Below are positions 1-9,489 of a stretch of 64,000 nucleotides of DNA, piece after piece. Under the pieces are notes generated by a model. The model saw only the letters and a program-made list of their open reading frames with translations, was not told the DNA's origin and made no database searches. Numbering within the stretch: the first letter of the stretch is position 1; each line of letters opens with the position of its first letter. This DNA is from Methylorubrum salsuginis. GTDB lineage: Bacteria; Pseudomonadota; Alphaproteobacteria; Rhizobiales; Beijerinckiaceae. The position numbers and the translations under genes were made by a program. Location: the NCBI RefSeq assembly GCF_900114375.1, contig NZ_FOSV01000014.1:62001-126000 (forward strand). Reading direction: 5' to 3'.

Positions 1-541
1 GGCGCTCGCCCTGGATCACCTCCGGCAACAGCGCGTCCCGGATCAGCGTGACGGCGCCGTGCCGGTAGAGGCCGCGGGCCGGGCGGCGCTCCGCCCCGGC
101 CCCGTCGAGGGCGGGGGCGAAGCGGCGCAGCACGAGGTCGGTCGCCGCCGCCCCGGCCACGGGGGCGAAGGCGCGGGGCGCGAACTGCACCACCCCGGCA
201 TGGGGCGGCACCTCGCGCAGCCACCGCTCGATGTCGTCGCCCGGCAGCGGCATCAGGAACTCGTCGGGGTCGAGGAAGACCGCGAAGGGAAATAGCCGGG
301 CGCGGGAGGCCAGGAAATGGTCCTGCGGCGTCAGCAGGTGGGCCGCGCCGCGGGCCTCGGGCCAGGGCACGCGGACGACGCCCAGGGGGGCGTGCGCCGC
401 CAGGATCGCGGCGGTGTCGTCGCGGCTCTCGTCGTCATAGACCACGACGTCGCGCACCCCCGCCGCGCGGTGGAAGGCGAGCCACTCGACGAGGCGAGGG
501 CCCTGGTCGCGGACGACGGTGACGAGGGTGAGACGGCGCAT
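1..541 (-). CDS. Glycosyltransferase (GT-A fold, family 2/92-like), C-terminus outside window
   Basis: The gene starts at an ATG at 541 and runs off the left edge, so only about 180 residues are visible. The N-terminus has a beta strand LTLVTVVRDQ, then WLAFHRAAGV, YDDES (residues 35-39) and a DPDEF motif at 91-95. This is the arrangement of glycosyltransferases that use a DxD-like metal/nucleotide-sugar site. It starts 8 bp after the stop of the prephenate dehydrogenase gene, so it is probably cotranscribed with hisC-tyrA. No signal peptide or membrane segment is visible in the part present. The acceptor is unknown; a surface polysaccharide is only a guess. Confidence 0.72.
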   Translation of the reverse strand, partial: MRRLTLVTVVRDQGPRLVEWLAFHRAAGVRDVVVYDDESRDDTAAILAAHAPLGVVRVPWPEARGAAHLLTPQDHFLASRARLFPFAVFLDPDEFLMPLPGDDIERWLREVPPHAGVVQFAPRAFAPVAGAAATDLVLRRFAPALDGAGAERRPARGLYRHGAVTLIRDALLPEVIQGER

Positions 542-549
542 CGGGCTCC

Positions 550-1485
550 TCAGCCTTGGACCGGAGCGGAGGGGGCCGCGTTGCGGGCGCGGCCGAAATC
601 GGCTTCCGCCGTCTCCTGGCCCATGGCGACGATGCCGCGGCGGATCGCGCGGGTGCGGGTGAACAGCTCGTGCAGGGCCTCGCCGTCCCCCCAGCGGATC
701 GCCCGCGACAGGGCCGAGAGATCCTCGTTGAAGCGCCCGAGCATCTCCAGCACCGCCTCGCGGTTGGTGAGGAAGATGTCGCGCCACATGGTCGGGTCGG
801 AGGCCGCGATCCGGGTGAAGTCACGGAATCCGCCGGCCGAGAATTTGATGACCTCGGACTGCGTGACCTCCTCCAAGTCGGCCGCCGTGCCGACGATGTT
901 GTAGGCGATCAGGTGCGGCACGTGGCTGGTGATGGCGAGCACGAGGTCGTGGTGCTCCGGGCTCATCGTCTCGACGATGGCGCCCAGGCCCTGCCACAGC
1001 GCCCGCACCCGCTCGACCGCCGCCTCGTCGGCGGCCTCCGGCGGGGTGAGGATGCACCAGCGGTTCGAGAACAGGGTACTGAACCCCGAATCCGGCCCGG
1101 AATACTCGGTGCCGGCCACCGGGTGGGCCGGGACGAACACGTTCGTCTCTGCGAGATGCGGGCTCACGGCGGCGACCACCGCGGCCTTGACCGAGCCGAC
1201 ATCGGAGACGACCGCGCCGGGCTTCAGATGCGGCGCAATGGCTTCGGCCACGGTGCCGATGGCGCCGACCGGCACGCACAGGATCACGAGGTCGGCCCCC
1301 CGCACGCCCTCCGCCGCGTCGGTCGTGGCGAGATTCGCGAGCCCGAGCGCCCGCACCCGCTCGATCACCCCGGGATCGCGGTCGATGGCGACGATGGTGT
1401 TCGCGAGCCCGTAGGTGCGCGCGCCGCGGGCGATGGAGGAGCCGATCAGCCCCAGGCCGACGATGGCGAGCCGTTCGACGCTCAC
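550..1485 (-). CDS. tyrA: Prephenate/arogenate dehydrogenase (TyrA/TyrC family)
   Basis: The 311-residue protein opens with a Rossmann motif GLGLIG at residues 10-15. It contains the family signature HPVAGTEYSGP, expected of NAD(P)-dependent prephenate or cyclohexadienyl dehydrogenases, which decarboxylate prephenate (or arogenate) on the way to tyrosine. No ACT or chorismate mutase domain is present. The start is a GTG whose GTGA overlaps the hisC stop codon, which fixes the start and implies translational coupling. An upstream in-frame extension inside hisC looks non-coding. Pairing with a HisC-type aminotransferase, which also acts on aromatic amino acids in many bacteria, supports the tyrosine role. 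In this genus the gene is often named tyrC. Confidence 0.93.
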   Translation of the reverse strand: MSVERLAIVGLGLIGSSIARGARTYGLANTIVAIDRDPGVIERVRALGLANLATTDAAEGVRGADLVILCVPVGAIGTVAEAIAPHLKPGAVVSDVGSVKAAVVAAVSPHLAETNVFVPAHPVAGTEYSGPDSGFSTLFSNRWCILTPPEAADEAAVERVRALWQGLGAIVETMSPEHHDLVLAITSHVPHLIAYNIVGTAADLEEVTQSEVIKFSAGGFRDFTRIAASDPTMWRDIFLTNREAVLEMLGRFNEDLSALSRAIRWGDGEALHELFTRTRAIRRGIVAMGQETAEADFGRARNAAPSAPVQG

Positions 1486-2600
1486 GCGCCCGCTCCGCGC
1501 AGGAAGTCGGTCAGCGCGGCCACGAACGCGCGGTTGGATTCGGCGCTGCCGACCGTCACGCGGAGCGCATCGGGCAAGCCGTAGGCGGTGACGCGGCGCA
1601 CGATCACGCCGGCCCTGGTCAGGTGGGCGTCGGCCTCCGCCGCCGTGCGGCCGGGCGTGTCCGAAAAGTGGACGAGGAGGAAGTTGCCGACGCTCGGCGT
1701 GACGGTCAGCCCCAAAGCCTCGACCTCGCGGGTGAGCCAGGCGAGCCATTCGTCGTTGTGGGCGACCGCCGCCGCGACATGGGCGTCGTCGGCGATGGCC
1801 GCCGCACCCGCCGCGATGGCGCCGGCCGAGAGGTTGAAGGGCCCCCGGATGCGGTTGAGGGCATCGACCACGGGCTCGGGGCCGACCATCCAGCCGATGC
1901 GTTGCGCCGCCAGCCCGTGGATCTTCGAGAAGGTGCGGGTCATCACGACGTTGCCGGCCTCCAGCGCCAGCTCCAGGCCCGCCGAGTAGTCGTTGGCGCG
2001 CACGTATTCGGCATAGGCCCCGTCGAGCACGAGCAGCACGTTGCCCGGCAGGCCGGCGTGCAGGCGGCGCACCTCGTCGAAGGGCAGGTAGGTGCCGGTC
2101 GGGTTGTTGGGGTTGGCGAGATAGACGATGCGGGTGCGCGGCGTGACCGCGGCCAGGATCGCATCGACATCGGCGGTCAGGTCGGTCTCCGGCGCCACGA
2201 CCGGGGTGCCCCCCGCCGTCAGGATGGCGATGCGGTAGACGAGGAAGCCGTGCTCGCTGAAGATGCCCTCGTCGCCGGGGCCGACGAAGGCGAGCGCCAG
2301 CAGGGTCAGCAGTTCGTCCGAGCCCGCGCCGCAGACGATCCGGGCCGGATCGAGCCCGTAGCGCGCGCCGATGGCCTCGCGCAGGCGCGCAGAGGTGCCA
2401 TCGGGATAGAGCGCCAGCGTGCCGGCCTCCGCCTGAAGGGCCTCGACGGCGAGGGCGCTCGGGCCGAGCGGCGTCTCGTTCGAGGACAGCTTATGGATCT
2501 TGGCGACACCCGGCGCGGCGCTCTTGCCGGGCACATAGGCCTCGATGGCGAGCACGCCCGGACGGGGGAGGGGGCGAAGAGCAGACGGGGAAGCGGACAT
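1482..2600 (-). CDS. hisC: Histidinol-phosphate aminotransferase
   Basis: This 372-residue protein is a fold-type I PLP aminotransferase. Visible motifs are NNPTGT (165-170), the aspartate of VLDGAYAEY near 193, and the PLP lysine at 226 in FSKIHG, followed by QRIGW with the phosphate-binding arginine. The length matches the HisC family. It converts imidazole acetol phosphate to histidinol phosphate with glutamate. As the first gene of a pair with tyrA (GTGA overlap), it may also transaminate aromatic keto acids. The rest of the histidine operon is not nearby, which is common in Rhizobiales. Confidence 0.93.
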   Translation of the reverse strand: MSASPSALRPLPRPGVLAIEAYVPGKSAAPGVAKIHKLSSNETPLGPSALAVEALQAEAGTLALYPDGTSARLREAIGARYGLDPARIVCGAGSDELLTLLALAFVGPGDEGIFSEHGFLVYRIAILTAGGTPVVAPETDLTADVDAILAAVTPRTRIVYLANPNNPTGTYLPFDEVRRLHAGLPGNVLLVLDGAYAEYVRANDYSAGLELALEAGNVVMTRTFSKIHGLAAQRIGWMVGPEPVVDALNRIRGPFNLSAGAIAAGAAAIADDAHVAAAVAHNDEWLAWLTREVEALGLTVTPSVGNFLLVHFSDTPGRTAAEADAHLTRAGVIVRRVTAYGLPDALRVTVGSAESNRAFVAALTDFLRGAGA

Positions 2601-2702
2601 GGCAGCACGGGGCGGCGATACGGAAGAGCCGTCCCTCTACAGCATTTCGCGCTCACGCGAGAGCCGATCCGCGAACCGGCTCCCGCGGGGCTGGGTTTCC
2701 GT

Positions 2703-3173
2703 TTACTTCGGCTTCGCCTCGGGCGGCGTCGTGCCCGGCGGCAGCAGGACGTTCTTGGCGACCGTGCCCTCGGGGCCGTACTCGCCGGCCACCGCGATGC
2801 AGGCCTGCTCGCGGTTGAGGTTCATCTGGTTCGACATCAGCGTGAAGATGCCCATCACCCGGTTGCCGAACGGCCCGCGCGGGCTGACATCCTCGGGACG
2901 GGTGTTCTGCTTGGCGAGCAGCGCCTCGAACTCGCTCGTGCCCAGCACGTAGCCGCAGACGTTGACGGCGGAGAAGATGTAGGCGGCGAATTCCAGCGCC
3001 CGCGGGCTCGGCGCGTTGCGGATCGGCCGCGGGCCCGCGGCGTCCTTGTTCTCTTGTGCCTTGTTCTCTTGCACCGGCGGGGTGGCGGCGGGCGGCGTGG
3101 CAGGCTCCTGCGCCAGGGCAGGAGCGAGAGAGCTGCCGACGAGGGCGGCGGCGATCAGGAGACGGGCAGACAT
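2703..3173 (-). CDS. Conserved secreted protein of unknown function
   Basis: The 156-residue protein has a clean signal peptide ending near PALAQE (about residue 21). A Pro/Thr/Gln-rich linker follows, then a conserved-looking alpha-helical C-terminal half with two cysteines (in VNVCGYVLG and EQACIAVAGEYG). The ATG at 3173 is preceded by an AGGA-type ribosome binding site; an upstream in-frame ATG at 3203 would spoil the signal peptide. I do not recognise a named domain. It probably acts in the periplasm, possibly with one disulfide. It stands alone about 100 bp upstream of hisC on the same strand. Confidence 0.75.
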   Translation of the reverse strand: MSARLLIAAALVGSSLAPALAQEPATPPAATPPVQENKAQENKDAAGPRPIRNAPSPRALEFAAYIFSAVNVCGYVLGTSEFEALLAKQNTRPEDVSPRGPFGNRVMGIFTLMSNQMNLNREQACIAVAGEYGPEGTVAKNVLLPPGTTPPEAKPK

Positions 3174-3293
3174 CGGACGTTCCTCAGGGACACGGATTCT
3201 CACGATCCGCTTAAAGTCGGAGAGCCCCGAAATAGTCCGGCCGACGACCGCGTCAAAGCTCGGCCAGGGCCCACGGACGGGCCCTGCGGCGGT

Positions 3294-5564
3294 TCACCAC
3301 CGGTAGTTCACGCTCGCGATGACGCGGCGGGCCTCACCGTAGAAGCACGAGTTGGCCGACTGGCACGAGCTGACGAAGCGCCGGTCGCCGATATTGGCGG
3401 CCGTGATGGCAGCCCGCCAGTTGTTGCCCCAGTTGTAATGCACCGTCGCGTCGAACAGGACGTATTCCGGCACCTGCAGGGAATTGAGCTGATTGGCGAA
3501 CGAGCGTCCGACGTAGCGCACGCCGCCGCCGAAGCCGAAGCCGCGCAGATCCCCGGTCGGAATGGTGTAGTCGGCGAAGATCGATGCGAGCGTCTCGGGC
3601 ACGTTGGTCGGTGTCTTGCCCAACAGCTGGATGAGGCGCGGATCGTTCACCTTGATGTATTCGAGATCGTAGTGCGTGAAGGCCGCGACGACGTTGAGGC
3701 CGTCGAAGAGGTTGGCGGCGAACTGAGCCTCCACGCCGCGCGAGCGGACCGTCCCGAGCTGAGTCGAGCCGAAGAAGGGCGGTATGTCCGCCACGACTGG
3801 GAACGGCGCGTTGTCGCGCACGAGGTCGAACGCGGCGAAGGTGAACGAGTAGTTCTCCCCAAGCGGCTCCACCTTCACGCCGACCTCGACTTGCTCGCCC
3901 CGGTCGGGCTTGAGCGACTGAAGCGTTAGGGCGTCAAGCCCGATCTGAGGCTGGAACGAGGTGGAGTAGGACACGTAAGGCGCGATGCCGGGATCGAAAT
4001 TGTAGAGCAGCGCGATCCGGCCCGTGAGCGCCTGATCCTTGCGCGAGGTGCTTCCCAGGGGATTGAGCTTCGTATCCACGTCGCTCTGGGCGAAGTCCTG
4101 CCGCAGGCCGCCGACCAGGGTCAGGCGATCGGTCAGCTTGATCTGGTCCTGAACGTAGAGGCCGAGCTGATCGAAGCGGTTGACGTTGACCTGATACGGC
4201 AGGGGACGCCCGGTGACGATGCCGTAGACCGGGTTCAGCAGGTTGAGGCTCGGTCCGGGGAAGATCGAGCCCTGGTTGTCGTGCAGCGTATAGTTCTTGT
4301 AATCGACTCCGAACAGCACGTCGTGCAGGAACAGGCCGTCGGAGAAGCGCGCCTCCGCTTGGTTGTCGACTTGGAACAGGTTGACCTTGTCGCTGAAGTT
4401 GAACTGATAGCGGCCGAGCTGGGTCTGTGTCCCGAGCAGGGGCCTCTGATCGGCATCGGTATAACCGATCTGGCCGATATACGAGTTCTGGATGGCGTCG
4501 CTGAACGAGTAGCGAAGGTTCTGACGGACGGTCCACGTCGCGTCGATGGCGTGCTCGAACTCGTAGCCGGCATAGGCCTGCTCGCGCTGGAACGTGTTGA
4601 TGCGCGGGTCGCCGACGTTGAGGGAGCGATCGATGCGCAAGCCGCTCACGTTGGGACGAACGGTTCCGAGATAAGGCAGGAAGTTCGCCGTCACCGCGCT
4701 CGAATCGCGCTGGTAGCTCGTCAGCACGGTCAGCGAGGTGCCGGCATCCGGGCGCCACGTGAAGGCCGGCGCGATATAGGCCCGATCCGCATCCGCGCCA
4801 TCGACCTGCGTGCCGCCCATCCGGCCGATGCCGGTGAGGCGATAGAACAAGTGCCCGGACTCGTCGGCCGGGCCGCCGACATCGAACGCCCCGTAGACCT
4901 GCCCGAACGAGCCGCCACCGACTTCGACCTCGCCGAACGCCGTCGTAGTCGGGCGCTTGGTGATCTGGTTGACCATGCCGCCGGGATTGCCGGCACCGAA
5001 CAGGGTCGCGGCCGGCCCACGGATGACTTCGATGCGCTCGAGACCGTAGGTCTCGATCTTCATCGTGCCGAAGCCGTAGTTCAGCATCTGCAGGCCGTCT
5101 TTGTAGATGCCGTAGTCGCTGGCGACGAACCCGCGCAGAGTGAAGTAATCCTGGCGTTGATCGGGGCCGAAGGTGCCGGAGTAGATGCCGGCGGTGTACT
5201 GCGTCGCCTGGGTCAGCGTCTGCGCGCCCTGCGCCTCGATCTGCTTGCGTCCGATCACGGTGACCGATTGCGGAGTCTCGAGCAGCGGGGTGTTGGTCTT
5301 AGTCGCAGAGACCGAGCGGGTCGCGACGTAACCATCGACCGGTCCAAGCGGGTTCTCGCGCAGCGGAGCCGCCGCGGGTCCGCGCGGGCCCGGCAGAGCA
5401 CGACCGGCCGTGGCGTTGCCGCCCGAGCCCTCGACGGCGATCTCGTCGAGGCGCGTGCTCTGCTGGGCGAGCGCGCCGGCCGTGAGGGCCAGCAGCGAGG
5501 CGCCCGCCAGGGCCGCACGCCGCAATCCGTGTCTGCCGACGCGTGTGTGAACCGACCGCATCAC
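3294..5564 (-). CDS. TonB-dependent siderophore receptor
   Basis: The 756-residue outer-membrane receptor has a signal peptide ending in GALAQ and a TonB-box-like LDEIAVEG just after it. The plug domain contains TPQSVTVIGRKQIEAQ and RGPAATLFGAGNPGG. A long beta-barrel ends in an aromatic residue (VNYRW), as needed for outer-membrane assembly. This matches the ferrisiderophore receptor subfamily, which imports ferric chelates using TonB energy. The ligand cannot be read from sequence. No TonB, ABC importer or sigma/anti-sigma pair is adjacent. A FhuF-like reductase 19 kb away could release iron from an imported siderophore. It is probably iron-regulated through the AT-rich leader upstream. Confidence 0.92.
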   Translation of the reverse strand: MMRSVHTRVGRHGLRRAALAGASLLALTAGALAQQSTRLDEIAVEGSGGNATAGRALPGPRGPAAAPLRENPLGPVDGYVATRSVSATKTNTPLLETPQSVTVIGRKQIEAQGAQTLTQATQYTAGIYSGTFGPDQRQDYFTLRGFVASDYGIYKDGLQMLNYGFGTMKIETYGLERIEVIRGPAATLFGAGNPGGMVNQITKRPTTTAFGEVEVGGGSFGQVYGAFDVGGPADESGHLFYRLTGIGRMGGTQVDGADADRAYIAPAFTWRPDAGTSLTVLTSYQRDSSAVTANFLPYLGTVRPNVSGLRIDRSLNVGDPRINTFQREQAYAGYEFEHAIDATWTVRQNLRYSFSDAIQNSYIGQIGYTDADQRPLLGTQTQLGRYQFNFSDKVNLFQVDNQAEARFSDGLFLHDVLFGVDYKNYTLHDNQGSIFPGPSLNLLNPVYGIVTGRPLPYQVNVNRFDQLGLYVQDQIKLTDRLTLVGGLRQDFAQSDVDTKLNPLGSTSRKDQALTGRIALLYNFDPGIAPYVSYSTSFQPQIGLDALTLQSLKPDRGEQVEVGVKVEPLGENYSFTFAAFDLVRDNAPFPVVADIPPFFGSTQLGTVRSRGVEAQFAANLFDGLNVVAAFTHYDLEYIKVNDPRLIQLLGKTPTNVPETLASIFADYTIPTGDLRGFGFGGGVRYVGRSFANQLNSLQVPEYVLFDATVHYNWGNNWRAAITAANIGDRRFVSSCQSANSCFYGEARRVIASVNYRW

Positions 5565-5866
5565 CGTGAACCCTATCCACCCCGAACGGCCGTTCCGGGC
5601 GGCCGCGAGCCTCTCGCGCCACCGGATCGACAGTTTGGAATTATGCTAAACTGCTGTTATTACAGGCTTTTCGTAAGCACAGCCGTAACAGCCCAGGTCT
5701 GCGGGGCAAGGCGCGCGCGGGCCAACCTCAGAGAAAGCCGGGGGCCTGTAGCGGGGGGGTCACAGAAATGCGCGCGCCCCGTGTCGCGGTGTGCGGCACG
5801 GGGCGTCAGGTTGTGGCCAGGGCTCCGCCCCGGCGCACCGCCAGAGGGCTTGGCCTTGGGAACCCG
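5565..5866. other. Intergenic region upstream of the TonB receptor with an AT-rich promoter candidate
   Basis: No gene is visible in these 302 bases. On the minus strand, 5640-5680 is unusually AT-rich for this genome and reads CTGTAATAACAG followed about 10 bp later by TAGCATAATT. That looks like a -10 element under a short dyad (CTGT/ACAG) and could be the receptor promoter. No convincing full Fur, RirA or Irr consensus is visible here. The distal part (5775-5805) is a hairpin downstream of kup. Confidence 0.4.
5775..5805 (-). terminator. Probable hairpin terminator of kup
   Basis: The arms CGCCCCGTG (5775-5783) and CACGGGGCG (5797-5805) are perfectly complementary around a 13-nt loop. On the minus strand they are followed within about 10 bases by ATTTCTG. 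The hairpin lies 60 bp past the kup stop. The poor T-tract makes strong intrinsic termination uncertain. Confidence 0.4.
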
Positions 5867-7861
5867 TTACACGGTGACTTGGGTGCCGACTTCGACGACG
5901 CGGCCCGTCGGGATCTGGAAGAAGTCCGTGGCGTCGTTGGCGTTCTTGGCCAGCGTGATGAAGATCCGGTCCTGCCACAGCGGCATGCCCGAATGGGCCG
6001 CCGGGCGGATCGAGCGGCGCGAGAGGAAGAACGAGGTCGACATGATGTCGAACTTGAAGCCCTCGCGCTTCAACAGCGCCAGGGTCCGGGGGATGTTGGG
6101 CGTCTCCATGAAGCCGAAGCGCATCACCACCCGGTAGAAGCCCGGCCCGACCGGATCGATCCGCACGCGCTCGGATTCCGGGGCGCGGGGGCGGTCCATG
6201 GTCTCGACCGTGAGCACCACGTTCTTCTCGTGGATCACCTTGTTGTGCTTCATGTTGTGCAGGAGTGCGGCCGGAGCGATGTCGGGATCGCTCGTCAGGA
6301 ACACCGCCGTGCCCTTCACCCGGTGATACGAGGTGCTCTTCTCCAGCATGCCGACGAGTTCGATCAGCGGCACGTCGGTCTTGCGGGTCTTGTTGACGAG
6401 GATCGCCACGCCGCGCACCCAGGTCCACATCATCAGCATCAGCCCACCCGCGAGCATCAGCGGGACGTAGCCGCCCTCATGCACCTTGAGCAGGTTCGAG
6501 AGCATGAACAGGAACTCGATGACGATGAAGGGCGCGATCGCGAGGCCGGCGACGACGGGCGTCAGGCGCACCACCTTCCACAGCACCACGTAGGCCATGC
6601 AGGCGGTGAGCAGCATCGTGCCGGTGACCGCGATGCCGTAGGCCGAGGCCAGCGCCGAGGACGAGCGGAAGGTGATGGCCAGGATCACGACGCCGAGCGC
6701 CAGCAGCATGTTGATCCGTGGCAGGTAGATCTGGCCCGAATGCGCCTCCGAGGTGTGGCGAATCTCCATGCGCGGCAGCATGCCGAGCTGGATCGCCTGC
6801 CGCGACAGCGAGAACGCGCCGGTGATCACCGCCTGGCTCGCCGTCACCGTGGCGATGGTGGCGAGCAGCACCATGGGGATCAGGCCCCATTCGGGCACGA
6901 GCTGGTAGAACGGATCGGTGGTCTCGGGCTTGGCCAGCACCAGCGCGGTCTGACCGAGATAGTTGAGGACGAGGCAGGGCGCGACGAGGAACAGCCACGC
7001 CACCTGGATCGGCCGGCGCCCGAAATGTCCGAGATCGGCGAACAGGGCCTCCGCGCCCGTCACCGCCAGGAACACCGCGCCGAGCGCCACCAGCGCCCCC
7101 GTGCCGTGGCCGAGGAGGTAATGCACCGCGTACCAGGGATTGAAGGCGGCCAGCACCCCGGGATTGCCGACGATGTAGGGCAGCGCCGCCGCCCCCAGCG
7201 CCAGGAACCACACCACCATGATCGGCCCGAAAAAGGTCGCGACCCGGGCGGTGCCGTGGCTCTGGACCGCGAACAGGCCGACGATGATCGCCACCGTGAT
7301 CGGCAGCACGTAATCATCGAAGGCGGGCGTGACGAGCTTCAGGCCCTCGACGGCCGAGAGCACCGAGATCGCCGGAGTGATGACGGAATCGCCGTAGAAC
7401 AGAGAGGCCCCGAGCAGGCCCAGCATGAACACGATCTTGGAGCCGCCGAGCGCCTGACGGGCCTTGGCCATCAGAGAGAGGATGCCGCCCTCGCCGTTGT
7501 TGTCCATGCGCAGCAGGATCGCGACGTACTTGATCGTGACGATCAGGAGCAGCGCCCAGATGATGAGCGAGGTGGTGCCGATCACCTCCTCGGGCAGCAG
7601 GATGCCGTCGACGCGGGAGGGGGCGAGCGCCTCGCGGAAGGCGTAGAGCGGGCTCGTGCCGATATCGCCGTAGACGACGCCGACCGAGCCGACGGTGAGC
7701 GCCCAGAAGCCGGTGCGGGCGTGGCCGTGGGCCGATTCCGCGGAGGCGTCCACGGCCCCGGCGGCGGTCGCGACGGGGCCGCCCTCGCCGGGCGCGGGCC
7801 CGCCGAGGGCCGGGGAGGCTTTGGGATCGGCCGACAGGCTCGGGCTGGCAGGCTGGGTCAT
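5867..7861 (-). CDS. kup: Low-affinity potassium uptake protein Kup (KUP/HAK/KT family)
   Basis: This 664-residue inner-membrane protein has about 12 hydrophobic segments followed by a hydrophilic C-terminal domain, the standard KUP layout. The first helix carries the family signature GVVYGDIGTSPLYAFRE (about residues 59-75). LLRMDNNGEGGILSLMAKA is the conserved loop after the second helix. It imports K+ coupled to protons. The N-terminus has a proline/alanine-rich extension of about 45 residues before the first helix. It is a single-gene unit between the TonB receptor and ispG. Rhizobiales often carry several kup copies, so this need not be the only one. Confidence 0.95.
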   Translation of the reverse strand: MTQPASPSLSADPKASPALGGPAPGEGGPVATAAGAVDASAESAHGHARTGFWALTVGSVGVVYGDIGTSPLYAFREALAPSRVDGILLPEEVIGTTSLIIWALLLIVTIKYVAILLRMDNNGEGGILSLMAKARQALGGSKIVFMLGLLGASLFYGDSVITPAISVLSAVEGLKLVTPAFDDYVLPITVAIIVGLFAVQSHGTARVATFFGPIMVVWFLALGAAALPYIVGNPGVLAAFNPWYAVHYLLGHGTGALVALGAVFLAVTGAEALFADLGHFGRRPIQVAWLFLVAPCLVLNYLGQTALVLAKPETTDPFYQLVPEWGLIPMVLLATIATVTASQAVITGAFSLSRQAIQLGMLPRMEIRHTSEAHSGQIYLPRINMLLALGVVILAITFRSSSALASAYGIAVTGTMLLTACMAYVVLWKVVRLTPVVAGLAIAPFIVIEFLFMLSNLLKVHEGGYVPLMLAGGLMLMMWTWVRGVAILVNKTRKTDVPLIELVGMLEKSTSYHRVKGTAVFLTSDPDIAPAALLHNMKHNKVIHEKNVVLTVETMDRPRAPESERVRIDPVGPGFYRVVMRFGFMETPNIPRTLALLKREGFKFDIMSTSFFLSRRSIRPAAHSGMPLWQDRIFITLAKNANDATDFFQIPTGRVVEVGTQVTV

Positions 7862-8090
7862 CGGGGAATGGGGTTTTCGCTCGCGCGTCGTCCGGTTGCA
7901 TGTGCCGGAGTCGCATGAAGGGAATGCGTCGGTGTGCGACCGGCCGCCGGCTCAGTCGAGCGCGGCGCGCCCCGCCTCACCGCAGCGGGCAGCGCCGGGG
8001 GGCCGGGCATCGGATGCCTTGGGGGAGCAAAGGTCGGGCCGGACATCACGGCCTCGCGGGGCGTTCGGGTCGAGCCAGCGTTATCACGCG

Positions 8091-8124
8091 GGCAGGGCCC
8101 CGGATACGGCTCCGGGGCCCTGCC
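8091..8124. terminator. Perfect 13-bp hairpin between ispG and kup
   Basis: Arms GGCAGGGCCCCGG and CCGGGGCCCTGCC are perfect complements separated by an 8-nt loop, 37 bp beyond the ispG stop. No T-run follows on either strand, so it may slow polymerase, protect a 3' end or act with Rho. The rest of the 7862-8160 gap shows no gene. Confidence 0.45.
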
Positions 8125-8160
8125 GTCTGACGGATGGGTGTGCGCGGGGTGCGCGGCGCC

Positions 8161-9489
8161 TCACTCGGCGGCGGTGCGCTTGCCCTGGCCGAAGCGGCGC
8201 TCGATGTAATCGACGACGATGCCCTCGAAGTCCTTGGCGAGCGTCGCGCCGCGCAGGGTCATCGCCTTCTTGCCGTCGATGAAGACCGGCGCGCTCGGGG
8301 TCTCGCCGGTGCCGGGCAGCGAGATGCCGATATCGGCATGTTTCGACTCGCCCGGTCCGTTGACGATGCAGCCCATCACCGCGACGTTCAGGCTCTCGAC
8401 CCCCGGATAGGTCTTCTTCCACTCCGGCATGGAGGTGGTGATCCAGTTCTGGATGTCGCGGGCCAGTTCCTGGAAGGTCGTAGACGTCGTGCGGCCGCAG
8501 CCGGGGCAGGCGGCCACCAGCGGCACGAAGGTGCGGAACCCCATGGTCTGGAGGAGTTCCTGCGCGGCCTTCACCTCCACGGTGCGGTCGCCGCCGGGCT
8601 CGGGGGTCAGCGAGTAGCGGATCGTGTCGCCGATGCCCTCTTGCAGCAGCACGCCGATGGCGGCCGACGCCGCCACGATGCCCTTCGAGCCCATGCCGGC
8701 CTCGGTCAGGCCGAGATGGATCGCGTAGTCCGAGCGGCGCGCCACCTCGCGGTAGACCGCGATCAGATCCTGCACCGCCGAGACCTTGGCCGAGAGGATG
8801 ATGCGCTCCTTCGGCAGGCCGAGTTCCACCGCGCGGTCGGCGGAGGTCAGCGCCGACTGCACCATCGCCTCGCGCATCACCGCGCGGGCGTCGATCGGCT
8901 TCGGAGAGCGGGCGTTCTCGTCCATCAGGTGCGTCAGCAGGGCCTCGTCGAGCGAGCCCCAGTTCGCGCCGATGCGCACCGTCTTGCCGTACTTGATCGC
9001 CTGCTCGACGATGGTCGAGAACTGGGTGTCCTTCTTCTCCTTGAAGCCGACATTGCCCGGATTGATCCGGTACTTGGCCAGCGCCTCGGCGCAGGCCGGA
9101 TGGTCGGACAGGAGCTTGTGGCCGATATAGTGGAAGTCGCCGACCAGCGGCACGTGGCAGCCGATCCGGTCGAGGCGCTCGCGGATCTTCGGCACGGCGG
9201 CGGCCGCCTCGTCGCGATCCACGGTGATGCGCACCAGCTCCGAGCCGGCCCGCGCCAGCTGCGCGACCTGGGCCACGGTGGCGTCGATGTCGGCCGTGTC
9301 GGTGTTGGTCATCGACTGCACGACGATCGGCGCGCCGCCGCCGACGGTGACCGCCCCCTCGCCCTCGCCGATCTGCACGCCGACGGTGCGGTGGCGCGGG
9401 GCGGGCCCTGCGATCTCCGGCCCGCGCATGTTCGGGCTCTGAGCCTCGATCGGGTTTGCCAGGGCGTCGGGAGCTTCCATGACTTCCAT
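8161..9489 (-). CDS. ispG: 4-hydroxy-3-methylbut-2-en-1-yl diphosphate synthase (IspG/GcpE)
   Basis: The 442-residue enzyme carries out the penultimate MEP-pathway step, reductive conversion of MEcPP to HMBPP, using a [4Fe-4S] cluster. The TIM-barrel start is visible as VQSMTNTDTADIDATV. The C-terminal cluster cysteines lie in ACPGCGRTTS and GCIVNGPGESKHADIG. This is the shorter bacterial two-domain form without the large insertion seen in plants. About 30 residues precede the conserved barrel; a second in-frame Met near residue 4 is an alternative start. The gene stands alone. The MEP route would supply carotenoids, hopanoids and quinones in this kind of organism. Confidence 0.96.
   Translation of the reverse strand: MEVMEAPDALANPIEAQSPNMRGPEIAGPAPRHRTVGVQIGEGEGAVTVGGGAPIVVQSMTNTDTADIDATVAQVAQLARAGSELVRITVDRDEAAAAVPKIRERLDRIGCHVPLVGDFHYIGHKLLSDHPACAEALAKYRINPGNVGFKEKKDTQFSTIVEQAIKYGKTVRIGANWGSLDEALLTHLMDENARSPKPIDARAVMREAMVQSALTSADRAVELGLPKERIILSAKVSAVQDLIAVYREVARRSDYAIHLGLTEAGMGSKGIVAASAAIGVLLQEGIGDTIRYSLTPEPGGDRTVEVKAAQELLQTMGFRTFVPLVAACPGCGRTTSTTFQELARDIQNWITTSMPEWKKTYPGVESLNVAVMGCIVNGPGESKHADIGISLPGTGETPSAPVFIDGKKAMTLRGATLAKDFEGIVVDYIERRFGQGKRTAAE

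Noticed and set aside
1623..3929. A 768-codon plus-strand open frame across hisC, the secreted protein gene and part of the TonB receptor
   Set aside because: It runs through three clear genes in antisense and shows no domain; it is a GC-driven artefact.
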